This document shows positions 15,944 to 24,369 of a DNA stretch of 38,080 bases, one piece after another; the first letter of the stretch is position 1, and each line of letters starts with the position of its first letter. The stretch covers positions 1-38,080 of the forward strand of contig NZ_WIQI01000020.1 in NCBI RefSeq assembly GCF_009602535.1. The letters are read 5' to 3'. The position numbers were made by a program, and so were the translations under genes. The notes beneath the pieces are model-generated. The model was given only the letters and a program-made list of their open reading frames with translations. It searched no databases and was not told the DNA's origin. This DNA comes from Ornithinicoccus halotolerans (GTDB taxonomy: Bacteria > Actinomycetota > Actinomycetes > Actinomycetales > Dermatophilaceae).

Positions 15944-17031
15944 CTCTCTCCTGTCGTTGTGCCCGGGTCGGTCTCAGCTGTGTCGGGGGCGGCGGGCCGC
16001 CTGCGGGTGGCGCGCCGCTGCCAGGCGCGGCCGGCCACGGCGACGGCGACGATGATGATCACGCCCTGCACCGTGTCCCGCCAGGTCGAGCGCACGCCGA
16101 GGAAGGTCAGCAGGGTGAACAACAGCTCCAGGGCGAAGGCGCCGGCCGCCGCGCTCAGCGCCCACCCGCGGCCGCCGCCCAGCACCACGCCGCCGAGGAC
16201 CACGGCGGTGATGGCGGTGAACTCGTAGCCGCGGCCCACCGAGGGGTGCACGCCGGCGTAGCCGACGAGGATGATCCCGGCCACGGTCGCCGACAGCGCC
16301 GACAGAACGAAGGCGCGGGTCTTCAGCCCCCACACCGACGCGCCGGCCAGCCGGGTGGCCTCGGGGTTGTCACCGACGGCGACGAGGGTGCGGCCGAACG
16401 GACGGGTCTGCAGCCAGGCGGCGCCGACCGCCAGCACGGTCAGGATGAGGGCGGGGTAGGGGAGGACGCCCACCACGGGGACCCCCTCGATGCCGCCTCG
16501 GCCGATCTGCCGGAAGGAGTCGACCGGGTTGCCCTGGGCGGCGCCGCCGGTCCACCACAGCACGAACCCGGAGAGGGCGAGCATGGTGCCCAGGGTGACG
16601 ATGAAGCTCGGCACCTTCAGCCAGGTCGTCGCCAGCCCGTTGACGACGCCGATCAGCGCGCCGATGACCAGCATCAGCAGCAGGACCGGGACCACCCGGG
16701 AGTCCTCCTGGCCGATCAGGTTGCCCGCGATCACCACCTGGGTGGTGACGACCGCGCCCATCGACAGGTCGAACTCCCCGGAGACGATGACGAAGTACTG
16801 CCCGAGCGCGGCGATCGCGATCGGGGCGGTCCGCCCCACGAACCGGATGAGGGACTCAGGCTGCCCGAAGACCGGGTTGGCCGCGATGATCGCCGCCAGC
16901 AGCAGCAGCACCAGCACGACGACACCGCCGCCGGGGGTAGCGGCCCCCCGCAGCACCCGCGCGGGCAGGCTCCCCTCCCGGGCGGGCAGGGCGGGCCGCG
17001 GCGTGCTGTCCACGACGGTCGGGGCGCTCAT
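15940..17031 (-). CDS. RbsC-family sugar ABC permease (second)
   Basis: A 363-residue permease of the ribose/xylose/AI-2 group. Family motifs are GQYFVIVSGEFDLSMGAVVTTQ near residue 97, NGLATTWLKVPSFIVTLGTM near 150, and GVHPSVGRGYEF followed by AVVLGGVVLGGGRG near 290. Its start overlaps the stop of the first permease (17028-17031) and its stop overlaps the lipoprotein start. It is not a duplicate of the first permease, because the loops differ. Confidence 0.9.
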   Translation of the reverse strand: MSAPTVVDSTPRPALPAREGSLPARVLRGAATPGGGVVVLVLLLLAAIIAANPVFGQPESLIRFVGRTAPIAIAALGQYFVIVSGEFDLSMGAVVTTQVVIAGNLIGQEDSRVVPVLLLMLVIGALIGVVNGLATTWLKVPSFIVTLGTMLALSGFVLWWTGGAAQGNPVDSFRQIGRGGIEGVPVVGVLPYPALILTVLAVGAAWLQTRPFGRTLVAVGDNPEATRLAGASVWGLKTRAFVLSALSATVAGIILVGYAGVHPSVGRGYEFTAITAVVLGGVVLGGGRGWALSAAAGAFALELLFTLLTFLGVRSTWRDTVQGVIIIVAVAVAGRAWQRRATRRRPAAPDTAETDPGTTTGER

Positions 17032-18056
17032 CGGGCCTCCTGCAGGGCGGCGTCAGTGACCGAGGGACGCTCGAACCGGGCCGGACGCCCACCGGTGCTG
17101 CGCCGGGCGTAGACCGCGACCGCGACGATGATGACCAGGCCGCGCACCACGTCCTTGAGGAACGGGTTGACGGCCATGACGCTCATCACGTTGTCCAGGA
17201 CCGCGAAGATCGCGACGCCGCCGAGGGTGCCGAGCACGTTGCCCTTGCCGCCACCGAGGACGGTGCCGCCCAGGACGACCGCTGCGATCGACATCAGGTC
17301 GTAGCCGCCCTGGGACCCGATGGTCGGGCTGCCGACGCTCAGCCGCGCCAGCAGCAGCAGACCCGCGACGCCGGAGAGCAGCGAGCACAGCACGTGCGCC
17401 ACCACCACCGGCGGCACCGTCTGCACGCCGGACATCCGCGCCACCTCCCGGTTGCCGCCGACCGCGTACAGGTGGTGGCCCATCCGGGTGCGGCGCAGCA
17501 GCACGATCACCAGGGCGGCGCAGCCCAGCATGACCAGGGTGGAGAGGGGCACCGGCCCGATGTGGGTGGCCCCCCAGAGCCGGAACGCCCGGGGCGCGCT
17601 GCCCGCGCTGCCCTGGTAGTTGCTGGCCAGGTAGCCGCTGATGATCAGCCCCATGCCCAGGGTGGCGATGAAGCCGTGCACGTCCAGCACCGCCACCACC
17701 AGCCCGTTGACCAGGCCGATGACGGAGGCGGTCCCCAGCGCGACGACCACGCCGAGGACCACGTTGCTGGTCTGCCCGGCCATGGCCGTGCCGGCCACCA
17801 GGCTGCACAGGCTGGTGACGTAGGGCACCGAGAGGTCCAGGCTGCCGGCCAGGATCACCAGCGTCTGGCCGATGGCGATGAACCCCAGCACGCTCATCCC
17901 CGTCAGCACCGCGGAGAGGTTCCCGGGACTGAAGAAGTTCCGGCCGGCGCTCGCGGTGAGCACGGTGCTGAGCAGGACCACCAGCAGCAGTACCAGGTAG
18001 ACGATGCCGGTCGAGGTCAGTGGCACCCCCCGGGGCAGCCGCAGCGCGCCGGTCAT
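17028..18056 (-). CDS. RbsC-family sugar ABC permease (first)
   Basis: A 342-residue permease. It shows GQTLVILAGSLDLSVPYVTSL near residue 65, NGLVVAVLDVHGFIATLGMG near 120, and SVGSPTIGSQGGYDLMSIAAVVLGGTVLGGGKG in the C-terminal half. ATG 18056 overlaps the ATPase stop (ATGA at 18053-18056). The open frame continues upstream to 18332 inside the ATPase gene, which is not coding. Together with the second permease it probably makes a heterodimeric channel. Confidence 0.9.
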   Translation of the reverse strand: MTGALRLPRGVPLTSTGIVYLVLLLVVLLSTVLTASAGRNFFSPGNLSAVLTGMSVLGFIAIGQTLVILAGSLDLSVPYVTSLCSLVAGTAMAGQTSNVVLGVVVALGTASVIGLVNGLVVAVLDVHGFIATLGMGLIISGYLASNYQGSAGSAPRAFRLWGATHIGPVPLSTLVMLGCAALVIVLLRRTRMGHHLYAVGGNREVARMSGVQTVPPVVVAHVLCSLLSGVAGLLLLARLSVGSPTIGSQGGYDLMSIAAVVLGGTVLGGGKGNVLGTLGGVAIFAVLDNVMSVMAVNPFLKDVVRGLVIIVAVAVYARRSTGGRPARFERPSVTDAALQEAR

Positions 18057-19594
18057 GCGGCGCCCTCGTGGGTGTCGGCGCCCGTCGCGACGGCCAGCAC
18101 CTCTTCCTCGGTGGCGGCACCGGTGAGCTCGCCGGCCAGCCGCCCGTCCCGCATCACCAGGATCCGGTCGGCCATCCCCAGCACCTCGGGGAGCTCGCTG
18201 GAGACCATCAGGACCGCCACCCCCTCGGCAGCCAGCCCGCGCATCAGCTCGTAGACGGCGTGCTTGGCCCCGACGTCGATGCCGCGGGTGGGCTCGTCCA
18301 GCAGCACCACCCGGGGCCGGATGGCCAGCCACCGCGCCAGCACCACCTTCTGCTGGTTACCGCCGGAGAGGTACTGCACCTCCTGGGCCAGGCTGCGGGC
18401 GGACACGGCGAGGGAGGACAGCGTGCCTGGCATGGCGTCCCGCGCCGCGGCCGTGCGACGGGGGAAGCTGGCCCGCACCACCCCGAGGGCGTTGTCCAGC
18501 AGGGACTGCTGCAGCGCCAGCCCGGTGGCCTTGCGGTCCTCGGTCACCAGCGCGATCCGGTGCCGGATGGCCTGCCGCGGGGTGGTGACCCGCACCGGGG
18601 CGCCGTCCAGCTCCATCTGGCCGCGGGTGAACGGCTCGGCGCCGAAGACCGCCTCGACCAGCTCGGTGCGCCCGGAGCCCTGCAGTCCGGCCAGGCCGAC
18701 GATCTCCCCGCGGCGCACCTGCAGGGTGATGCCGTCGACGTACCCGTTCCCCGCGTCCTGCAGGGTGAGCCGTGGCTCGCCGGGCGTGGTGCCCGGCGCC
18801 GGGTCCGGGAAGAACGTGGTGAGCGGCCGGCCCACCATGTGCCGGACCAGCGACTGCTCGTCCAGCTCGGCGGCCGCGGCGGTGACGACGCGCTCGCCGT
18901 CCTTGAGGACGGTGATCCGCCCGCACAGGTCGAAGACCTCCTTGAGCCGGTGCGAGACGTAGAGGATCGCCACCCCGCGGGCCCGGATGCGGGCGATGAT
19001 CGAGTAGAGCAGCGACACCTCGTGCTCGGCCAGCGCTGCGGTGGGCTCGTCCATGGAGATGAGCCGCGCGTCCTGGCCGACCGCCTTCGCGATCTCGACC
19101 ACCTGCTGCTCGGCGACCGAGAGCGAGCGGGTGACCCGCCGGGGGTCCAGCCCCTCCACCCCGAGGTCGGCCAGCAGCCGGGCCGCGTCCTCGACCATCT
19201 GGCGGGTGTCGACCAGGCCGCGGCGGCGCGGTTCCCGGCCCAGGGAGAGGTTCTCCGCGACGGTGCGGTCGGGCAGCAGGTTGAACTCCTGGAAGACGGT
19301 GGAGATGCCGGCGCGCTGGGCCTGGACGGGGTGGGTGAAGTGGACCTCCCGGCCCTCGATCCGCACCGTCCCCGAGTCCGGCTGGTGCACCCCCGCGAGC
19401 ACCTTCATGAGCGTGGACTTGCCGGCGCCGTTCTCGCCGACCAGGCCGTGCACCTCGCCGGCCCGCACCGTCAGGTCGACGTCGCGCAGCACCGTCGTGC
19501 CCAGGAAGCTCTTGGTGAGTCCCTCGACCCGGAGCACCACGGCTGGTTCGGGCACCCCCGCTGCTACGTCCTCGTCGGCGCGCATGGAAGGCAC
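18053..19594 (-). CDS. RbsA-type sugar ABC transporter ATPase (two nucleotide-binding domains)
   Basis: A 513-residue tandem ATPase. The first domain has Walker A GENGAGKST at residues 53-61 and the signature LSVAEQQ. The second has the degenerate GLQGSGRTE loop normal for this family and the signature LSGGNQQK, then VVLLDEPTRGIDVG. It energises uptake through the two RbsC-type permeases. The start may be GTG 19594 or ATG 19585 (MRADEDV); neither has a clear ribosome binding site. It is the first gene of the minus-strand sugar operon, facing a ROK regulator across about 42 bases. Confidence 0.92.
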   Translation of the reverse strand: MPSMRADEDVAAGVPEPAVVLRVEGLTKSFLGTTVLRDVDLTVRAGEVHGLVGENGAGKSTLMKVLAGVHQPDSGTVRIEGREVHFTHPVQAQRAGISTVFQEFNLLPDRTVAENLSLGREPRRRGLVDTRQMVEDAARLLADLGVEGLDPRRVTRSLSVAEQQVVEIAKAVGQDARLISMDEPTAALAEHEVSLLYSIIARIRARGVAILYVSHRLKEVFDLCGRITVLKDGERVVTAAAAELDEQSLVRHMVGRPLTTFFPDPAPGTTPGEPRLTLQDAGNGYVDGITLQVRRGEIVGLAGLQGSGRTELVEAVFGAEPFTRGQMELDGAPVRVTTPRQAIRHRIALVTEDRKATGLALQQSLLDNALGVVRASFPRRTAAARDAMPGTLSSLAVSARSLAQEVQYLSGGNQQKVVLARWLAIRPRVVLLDEPTRGIDVGAKHAVYELMRGLAAEGVAVLMVSSELPEVLGMADRILVMRDGRLAGELTGAATEEEVLAVATGADTHEGAA

Positions 19595-19609
19595 TGTGGC
19601 AGAGCGCGA

Positions 19610-19649
19610 CGACTTTTGTCGAGAGGTATCCAGAAGATGCTGTCTAGAC
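19610..19649. promoter_or_regulatory. Palindromes in the divergent ABC-ROK control region
   Basis: Two small inverted repeats lie between the divergent starts: CGAC-TTTT-GTCG (19610-19621) and GTCTAGAC (19642-19649). The second lies just inside the regulator gene if its start is ATG 19637, or upstream of it if the alternative GTG 19682 is used. ROK repressors commonly control the adjacent sugar operon, so these are candidate operators. The arms are only four bases each, so chance is not excluded. Confidence 0.35.
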
Positions 19650-20860
19650 GTGCGAAGTTCCGCCGTGGTTCACTGCACGGCGTGCGCCCCGGTGACGTTC
19701 TCGAGCTGCTCCGGGACGGCCGACCGTGGACCCGGGCCCAGCTGGCCGAGGCCACCGGGCTGTCGCGGTCGACGGTGCGTGCCCGCATCGAGGTGCTGCA
19801 GCAGCTGGGGCTGGTCACGCCCTACGGGGACGGTGTGTCCACCGGCGGGCGCCGTCCCGCGCTGCTGGCGCTGAACCCCGCAGGCTGGGTGGTGGCGGGC
19901 GTGGACGTGGGCGCCACGCACGTCCACGCCGTCCTGGGTGACCTGGCGGGCCAGGTGCTGCAGGAGGCGCGGGTCGACATGGAGGTCGCCGAGGGGCCGG
20001 AGGCGGTGCTGGGCTGGGTGACCGACGCGGTGACCAGCATGCTGGAGCGGCAGCGCCGCGGGCTGGCGGAGCTGGCCGCCGTGGGCCTGGGCCTCCCGGG
20101 CCCGGTGGAGCACTCCACCGGACGCCCCAACAACCCGCCGATCATGCCCGGCTGGGACCGGTACGACGTGCCGGGGGCACTGCAGCGGACGCTGCCGGTC
20201 CCCGTGCTCGTGGACAACGACGTCAACATCATGGCGCTCGGCGAGCAGCAGGTGCACCTGCCGCACGTGTCCGACCTGGTCTTCATCAAGGTCGCGACCG
20301 GCATCGGGGCCGGCATCATCTCCGGCGGCGCGCTGCAGCGCGGCGACCGCGGCACGGCCGGTGACCTGGGCCACGTGCGGGTCTCGCGCGGCACGGGCGT
20401 GATGTGCCGGTGCGGCAACGAGGGGTGCCTGGAGGCGGTCGCGGCCGGCCCGGCGCTGGCGGACCGGCTCCGGGAGGCGGGGGTGCCGGCACGGACGTCG
20501 CAGGACGTCGTGGACCTGGTGCGGGGCGGTGACCGGACCGCGGTGCAGGTGGTGCGGGAGGGCGGCCGCGACATCGGCGAGGTCGTCGCGTCGCTGGTCA
20601 ACATCGTCAACCCCGCGGTCGTGGTGATCGGGGGACGGCTCGCGGAGGCCGGGGAGCACCTGCTGGCGGGTATCCGCGAGGTGGTGTACCGGCGTTCGCT
20701 TCCGCTGGCCACCCAGCACCTTCGGGTGATGCCCTCCGGCGCGGGCGCGGAGGTCGGCGTCCGGGGTGCACTGGCGATGGCGACCGGGCACGCGCTGTCC
20801 CCCAGCGCGATCGAGCAGGCCAGCCAGCGGCTGGGCGGCGGGGTCGCGGCCGGCGCCTGA
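19637..20860 (+). CDS. ROK-family transcriptional repressor
   Basis: A 407-residue ROK protein with an N-terminal winged helix-turn-helix (TRAQLAEATGLSRSTVRARI, about residues 32-51). It also has a sugar-kinase-like domain with the DVGATH phosphate loop near 92 and the ROK zinc motif CRCGNEGCLE (C257, C259, C264). Such proteins bind a sugar effector and repress a neighbouring uptake operon; here the divergent ABC/epimerase/dehydrogenase module is the obvious target. The start is ATG 19637, with weak GAGAGG upstream; GTG 19682 (MRPGDVLELL) is possible. The frame is open far upstream, antisense to the ABC genes, and that part is not coding. Confidence 0.87.
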   Translation: MLSRRAKFRRGSLHGVRPGDVLELLRDGRPWTRAQLAEATGLSRSTVRARIEVLQQLGLVTPYGDGVSTGGRRPALLALNPAGWVVAGVDVGATHVHAVLGDLAGQVLQEARVDMEVAEGPEAVLGWVTDAVTSMLERQRRGLAELAAVGLGLPGPVEHSTGRPNNPPIMPGWDRYDVPGALQRTLPVPVLVDNDVNIMALGEQQVHLPHVSDLVFIKVATGIGAGIISGGALQRGDRGTAGDLGHVRVSRGTGVMCRCGNEGCLEAVAAGPALADRLREAGVPARTSQDVVDLVRGGDRTAVQVVREGGRDIGEVVASLVNIVNPAVVVIGGRLAEAGEHLLAGIREVVYRRSLPLATQHLRVMPSGAGAEVGVRGALAMATGHALSPSAIEQASQRLGGGVAAGA

Positions 20861-20890
20861 GCGGCGCCCTCACCGCGGCCGCTGCCACCG

Positions 20891-20912
20891 ATATCTGACA
20901 GTGCTGTTATAT
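20891..20912 (+). promoter_or_regulatory. MarR operator-like palindrome overlapping a -10 element
   Basis: Imperfect inverted repeat centred at 20902/20903: core ACAG-TG-CTGT, flanked by ATAT on one side and TATAT on the other (7 of 9 paired positions). The TTATAT at 20907-20912 also looks like a -10 box, with the GTG start eight bases later, suggesting a leaderless transcript. A MarR dimer binding here would block its own promoter. This AT-rich patch stands out from the surrounding DNA. Confidence 0.5.
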
Positions 20913-20919
20913 TGCCGCG

Positions 20920-21414
20920 GTGACCGCTGCCGCCGATCCCACCACCAGCAGCACGCTGCGCCCGCTCAAGCAGCTGCTGGACCACATGGAGGAAGAGCTG
21001 TCCTCGCTCTACGACGAGCGGGGGATCACGGCGGTGCGGCCACGCTTCAGCATGGTGCTCATCCGGCTGGCGCACCAGGGACCGATGACGGTCCGGCAGC
21101 TGGCCGAGGCCACCGGCCGTACCCACTCGGCCGCCAGCCAGACGGTTGCCGCGATGCGACGGGAGGGGCTGGTCACCAGCGCGCCCGGCGACGACGCCCG
21201 CACCCGCCGGGTGGTGCTGACCGGCGCCGGACGCGAGCTGGTGCCGTGGCTGGAGGACGAGTGGCGCGCCACCGAGGCGGCGTGGGAGGAGCTGGAGCGG
21301 GAGGTCCCGTACCCGCTGAGCCAGGTCGTGCGGGACCTCCAGCAGGCGCTGGCCCGGCGCGGGTTCCGCGACCGGGTGGACGCTCACCTGGCCCCGTCCC
21401 GGGGCCAGCAGTGA
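20920..21414 (+). CDS. MarR-family transcriptional regulator
   Basis: A 164-residue winged-helix regulator. The DNA-binding part shows MTVRQLAEATGRTHSAASQTVAAMRREGLV at about residues 56-85, and the wing contains APGDDARTRRVVLTGAG. MarR proteins usually repress their own gene and an adjacent transporter and respond to small aromatic or toxic ligands. It is followed by an MFS exporter whose GTG overlaps its stop by four bases. The GTG start at 20920 lies directly after the -10-like element. Confidence 0.88.
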   Translation: MTAAADPTTSSTLRPLKQLLDHMEEELSSLYDERGITAVRPRFSMVLIRLAHQGPMTVRQLAEATGRTHSAASQTVAAMRREGLVTSAPGDDARTRRVVLTGAGRELVPWLEDEWRATEAAWEELEREVPYPLSQVVRDLQQALARRGFRDRVDAHLAPSRGQQ

Positions 21415-22718
21415 GCCCGCGCCGGCACCTGCTCGACGTGCGCCCGCTGCGGTCCAGCGCGCCGTTCCGCCGGCTGTGGCTCGGCAGCTCCCTCAGTGCG
21501 CTCGGCCAGCAGGTGACCACCGTCGCCGTGCTCTTCCAGGTCTGGGAGCTGACCGGCGACCCGGTCTGGACGGGGGTCCTCGGGCTGGTGCGGGCGGTAC
21601 CGCTCATCGTCTGCGGGCTGCTCGGCGGCACCTGGGCCGATGCGGTCGACCGTCGCAAACTGGTCCTGCTGACCACGCTGGGCCAGCTGGTCGCCGGCGC
21701 CGGCCTCGCCCTGCAGGCGGTGCTGCGGGTGGAGTCGCTGGTGCTGCTGCTGGGGCTGGTCGCGGTGATGTCGGCCTGCGGCGGACTGGGGGCGCCGGCG
21801 AAGCGCACCTTCGTGCCGCGGCTGCTGCCCGCCGACCTGGTCGCGGCGGGTGTCGCGCTGCAGATGCTGGCCTTCCAGGTGGCCATGCTGGTCGGCCCGG
21901 CGCTGGCAGGAGCCGTCATCGGCTGGTGGGGGCTGACCGTCTGCTACCTCCTCGAGACCGTCACTGCCGCGGTCTCGCTGTGGGCGGTGTGGCGGCTGCC
22001 CGCCGTCCCGGTCGCCCGCGGGCAGGGCGCCGGGTGGCGAGCCACGGTGGCGGGGGTCCGGTTCGTCACCCGGCGCCCGGTGCTGCGCGGGCTGATGGTG
22101 ACCGACCTGGTGGCGACGCTGACGGCCATGCCGATCGCGCTGTTCCCGCTGGTCAACGAGGAGCGTTTCGGAGGTGACCCGCAGGTCCTCGGGCTGCTGC
22201 TGAGCGCGATCGCCGTCGGCGGCACCGCAGCGGGGCTGCTGCTGTCGGGCGCGGTGACGCGCGCCCGCAGGCTCGGCCGGGTGCAGTTCGTGGCCGCCGG
22301 CGTCTGGGGGCTGGGCCTGACCGGGTTCGGCCTGGCCGGTCAGCTGTGGCTGGCGCTGGCCACGCTGGCCGTCGCCGGGGCCGCGGACACGCTGTCGGTC
22401 ACCGCCCGCGGGGCGATCGTGCAGCTGGCCACGCCGGACAGCCACCGTGGCCGGGTCTCGGCGGTCGACCACGTCGTGGGTGCGGCCGGCCCCGACGTCG
22501 GCAACGCCCGGGCCGGGTTCGTCGCGGGGCTGACCTCGGCCCCCGTGGCGCTGGTCAGTGGCGGCCTGGCGTGCGTGGTCGGCGTGGTCTGGGTGGCCCT
22601 CAGCAACCGGGAGCTGCGCCGCTACGAGCAGCCCGCCGGATCGGCCGCGCAGACCGCTGAGGCGGGTGCCGCGGAGGCGCACGACCAGATCGACCGGACG
22701 GGCGTGAGCAGCCACTGA
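21411..22718 (+). CDS. MFS exporter (EntS-like MFS_3 family)
   Basis: A 435-residue major facilitator protein predicted to have 12 helices. It opens with FRRLWLGSSLSALGQQVTTVAV, typical of the EntS/MFS_3 group, followed by the loop 2-3 motif GGTWADAVDRRKLVLL. Members export siderophores, drugs or dyes. Its context with a MarR regulator points to efflux induced by a small molecule. Siderophore export is possible but there is no synthesis gene nearby. GTG 21411 is chosen for the overlap with the MarR stop; the longer open frame upstream runs through the ROK and MarR genes. Confidence 0.87.
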   Translation: MSPRRHLLDVRPLRSSAPFRRLWLGSSLSALGQQVTTVAVLFQVWELTGDPVWTGVLGLVRAVPLIVCGLLGGTWADAVDRRKLVLLTTLGQLVAGAGLALQAVLRVESLVLLLGLVAVMSACGGLGAPAKRTFVPRLLPADLVAAGVALQMLAFQVAMLVGPALAGAVIGWWGLTVCYLLETVTAAVSLWAVWRLPAVPVARGQGAGWRATVAGVRFVTRRPVLRGLMVTDLVATLTAMPIALFPLVNEERFGGDPQVLGLLLSAIAVGGTAAGLLLSGAVTRARRLGRVQFVAAGVWGLGLTGFGLAGQLWLALATLAVAGAADTLSVTARGAIVQLATPDSHRGRVSAVDHVVGAAGPDVGNARAGFVAGLTSAPVALVSGGLACVVGVVWVALSNRELRRYEQPAGSAAQTAEAGAAEAHDQIDRTGVSSH

Positions 22719-22720
22719 CC

Positions 22721-22737
22721 GCGGCAGCCACTGCCGC
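22721..22737 (+). terminator. Hairpin after the MFS gene
   Basis: GCGGCAG-CCA-CTGCCGC forms a perfect seven-base-pair stem two bases after the MFS stop codon. There is no T-run. It could be an actinobacterial U-less terminator separating the MarR-MFS operon from the acetyltransferase gene. Confidence 0.45.
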
Positions 22738-22799
22738 CGGGGCAGCGTGCTGCGCGCCGTCGCCGGTTGTGGTGTGCTCGGGGAGTGGACCAGCGGACG

Positions 22800-23369
22800 A
22801 TGCCCGACCGGATCAAGACCGAGCGGCTCGCCCTCCAGTCGTGGTCCGAGGACGACGCCGCCGACGTCCGCGAGCTGTGGGCCGAGCGGGACACCCGGTC
22901 GGCGCGCCGCATCGGGGCGGACGGCCGCCCGACGGTGAGCGACCTGCGGTCCTCGCTGCGCAGCGACCTGGCCGAGTCGCAGCGCAGCGGGTTCCGGCTG
23001 TATGCCGTGACCAGGAAGCCCGCGGGCGACTTCATCGGCTATTGCGGCCTGGTGGTGGGCCGGGGGACTCCGGCCGAGCCCGAGCTGGCCTTCGAGCTCA
23101 TCCGCCGGGTCCACGGGCGCGGGTACGCGACGGAGGCGGCCGGGGCCGTCGTCGCGGCCGCCGGCGCGGCGGGCTGGGCCCGGTTGTGGTCCACGGTCCG
23201 GGTCTGGAACGCACCCTCGTTCCGGGTGCTCGAGAAGGTCGGGTTCACGCGCACCGAACGGGTCGAGCAGGACAGCGACCTCGGCGACCTGGTCTGGCTG
23301 GTCCGCGAGCTCGACGCAGTGCCGGAGCGGGGCCGGGCACCCGCAGGTGCCCGGCCCCGGCAGGACTGA
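22800..23369 (+). CDS. GNAT-family N-acetyltransferase (RimJ/RimL-like)
   Basis: A 189-residue acetyltransferase. The N-terminus IKTERLALQSWSEDDAADV is typical of the RimJ/RimL subgroup. The acetyl-CoA binding region shows RVHGRGYATEAAGAVV around residues 97-112, then WNAPSFRVLEKVGF, the usual end of the fold. The substrate is unknown. The ATG at 22800 gives a normal N-terminus; GTG 22785 is an in-frame alternative. The last codons (RGRAPAGARPRQD) are written in the arms of a strong hairpin, so the tail sequence may be dictated by the terminator. Confidence 0.85.
   Translation: MPDRIKTERLALQSWSEDDAADVRELWAERDTRSARRIGADGRPTVSDLRSSLRSDLAESQRSGFRLYAVTRKPAGDFIGYCGLVVGRGTPAEPELAFELIRRVHGRGYATEAAGAVVAAAGAAGWARLWSTVRVWNAPSFRVLEKVGFTRTERVEQDSDLGDLVWLVRELDAVPERGRAPAGARPRQD
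23328..23359. terminator. Strong bidirectional hairpin between GNAT gene and ectD
   Basis: CGGGGCCGGGCACC (23328-23341) and GGTGCCCGGCCCCG (23346-23359) are perfectly complementary over 14 bases with a CGCA loop. The hairpin lies in the last codons of the acetyltransferase gene and 16 bases beyond the end of the convergent ectD. It has no T-run but is stable enough to act as a terminator for both strands. Confidence 0.7.
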
Positions 23370-23375
23370 CCGGCC

Positions 23376-24269
23376 TCAGCCCACCGGCTCGACCTCGCGG
23401 GCGCCCAGGAAGGCCGGGCGCGGCGCGGGCGCGGCGAACGGCTCGCCGCAGGCGTTCTCCACGCTGTTGAACACGATGAAGACGTTCGAGCGCGGGAACG
23501 GGGTCACGTTGCCGTTGGAGGCGTGCATGCAGTTGCTGTCGAACATGATGGCGCCGCCGGCCTTGCCCTCGAGCACGTCGATGCCGTACTCGTCGGCGAA
23601 CCGGGTCAGCGTCTCCTTGTCCGGCGTGCCGGCACCCTGCATCACCAGCGAGGACTTGTAATTGTCCTCCGGGGTCTCACCGACGCAGGAGACGTACTGC
23701 TGGTGGGACCCGGGCATGATCATCAGCGGCCCGTTGAAGGAGTAGTTGTCGGTCAGCGAGATCGAGATGCTGACCGCCCGGGGCGTGGGCATGCCGTCCT
23801 CGGCGTGCCAGGTCTCGAAGTCCGAGTGCCAGGAGAACTCCTTGCCCTCGAAGCCCGGCTTGAAGTTGACCCGGCTCTGGTGGATGTACACGTCCGAGCC
23901 CAGGATCTGCCGCGCCCGGCCGACCACCCGCGGGTCGGTCGCGATGCGCCGGAACAGCGGGCTGCTCTTGTGCACCTCGAAGATGCTGCGCACTTCCTGG
24001 GACTTGGCCTCGACCACGGTGCGCTCGTCGGCACGCACCGCGGGGTCCAGGGACAGCCGGCGCAGCTCCTCCCGCATCTCGGCCAGCTCCTCGGCGGTCA
24101 CCAGCTGGTCGATGAGGACGTAGCCGGTGTCCTCGAAGTGCTGCAGCGCGCCCGCGTCGAACGGCCCGTCCGCGGCCGTCCCGTGCACCACCTTGTCCTG
24201 GCGCGGCATCACGCTCGGCTCGCTGGACAGTCGGGTGGGATAGGCGTCCGTGGTGGTCGTGATCGTCAT
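23376..24269 (-). CDS. ectD: Ectoine hydroxylase EctD
   Basis: Fe(II)/2-oxoglutarate dioxygenase that converts ectoine to 5-hydroxyectoine, a compatible solute for salt, heat and desiccation stress. It has 297 residues, the usual EctD length. The signature FSWHSDFETWHAEDGMP is present at about residues 146-161. Iron ligands are H148, D150 and H249 (SNCMHASNG). The start is ATG 24269, preceded by GGAAGG; the open frame upstream is non-coding. It lies 163 bases after ectB with a hairpin between them, and ectC, which normally sits there, is absent. Confidence 0.95.
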   Translation of the reverse strand: MTITTTTDAYPTRLSSEPSVMPRQDKVVHGTAADGPFDAGALQHFEDTGYVLIDQLVTAEELAEMREELRRLSLDPAVRADERTVVEAKSQEVRSIFEVHKSSPLFRRIATDPRVVGRARQILGSDVYIHQSRVNFKPGFEGKEFSWHSDFETWHAEDGMPTPRAVSISISLTDNYSFNGPLMIMPGSHQQYVSCVGETPEDNYKSSLVMQGAGTPDKETLTRFADEYGIDVLEGKAGGAIMFDSNCMHASNGNVTPFPRSNVFIVFNSVENACGEPFAAPAPRPAFLGAREVEPVG

Positions 24270-24369
24270 TCGCTCGCCTTCCGTTGGGTGGTGATTTCCT
24301 CTCTTTGCAGGCAGCCGGCGTAGCCGCTGGGGGCCGAAGTCGTGCCGGCTGCGGTCCTCGGGGAGCAGA

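Noticed and set aside
18020-19636. Upstream part of the 946-residue plus-strand frame joined to the ROK gene
   Set aside because: It is antisense to the RbsA-type ATPase gene and has no domain similarity; only the part from 19637 is the regulator.
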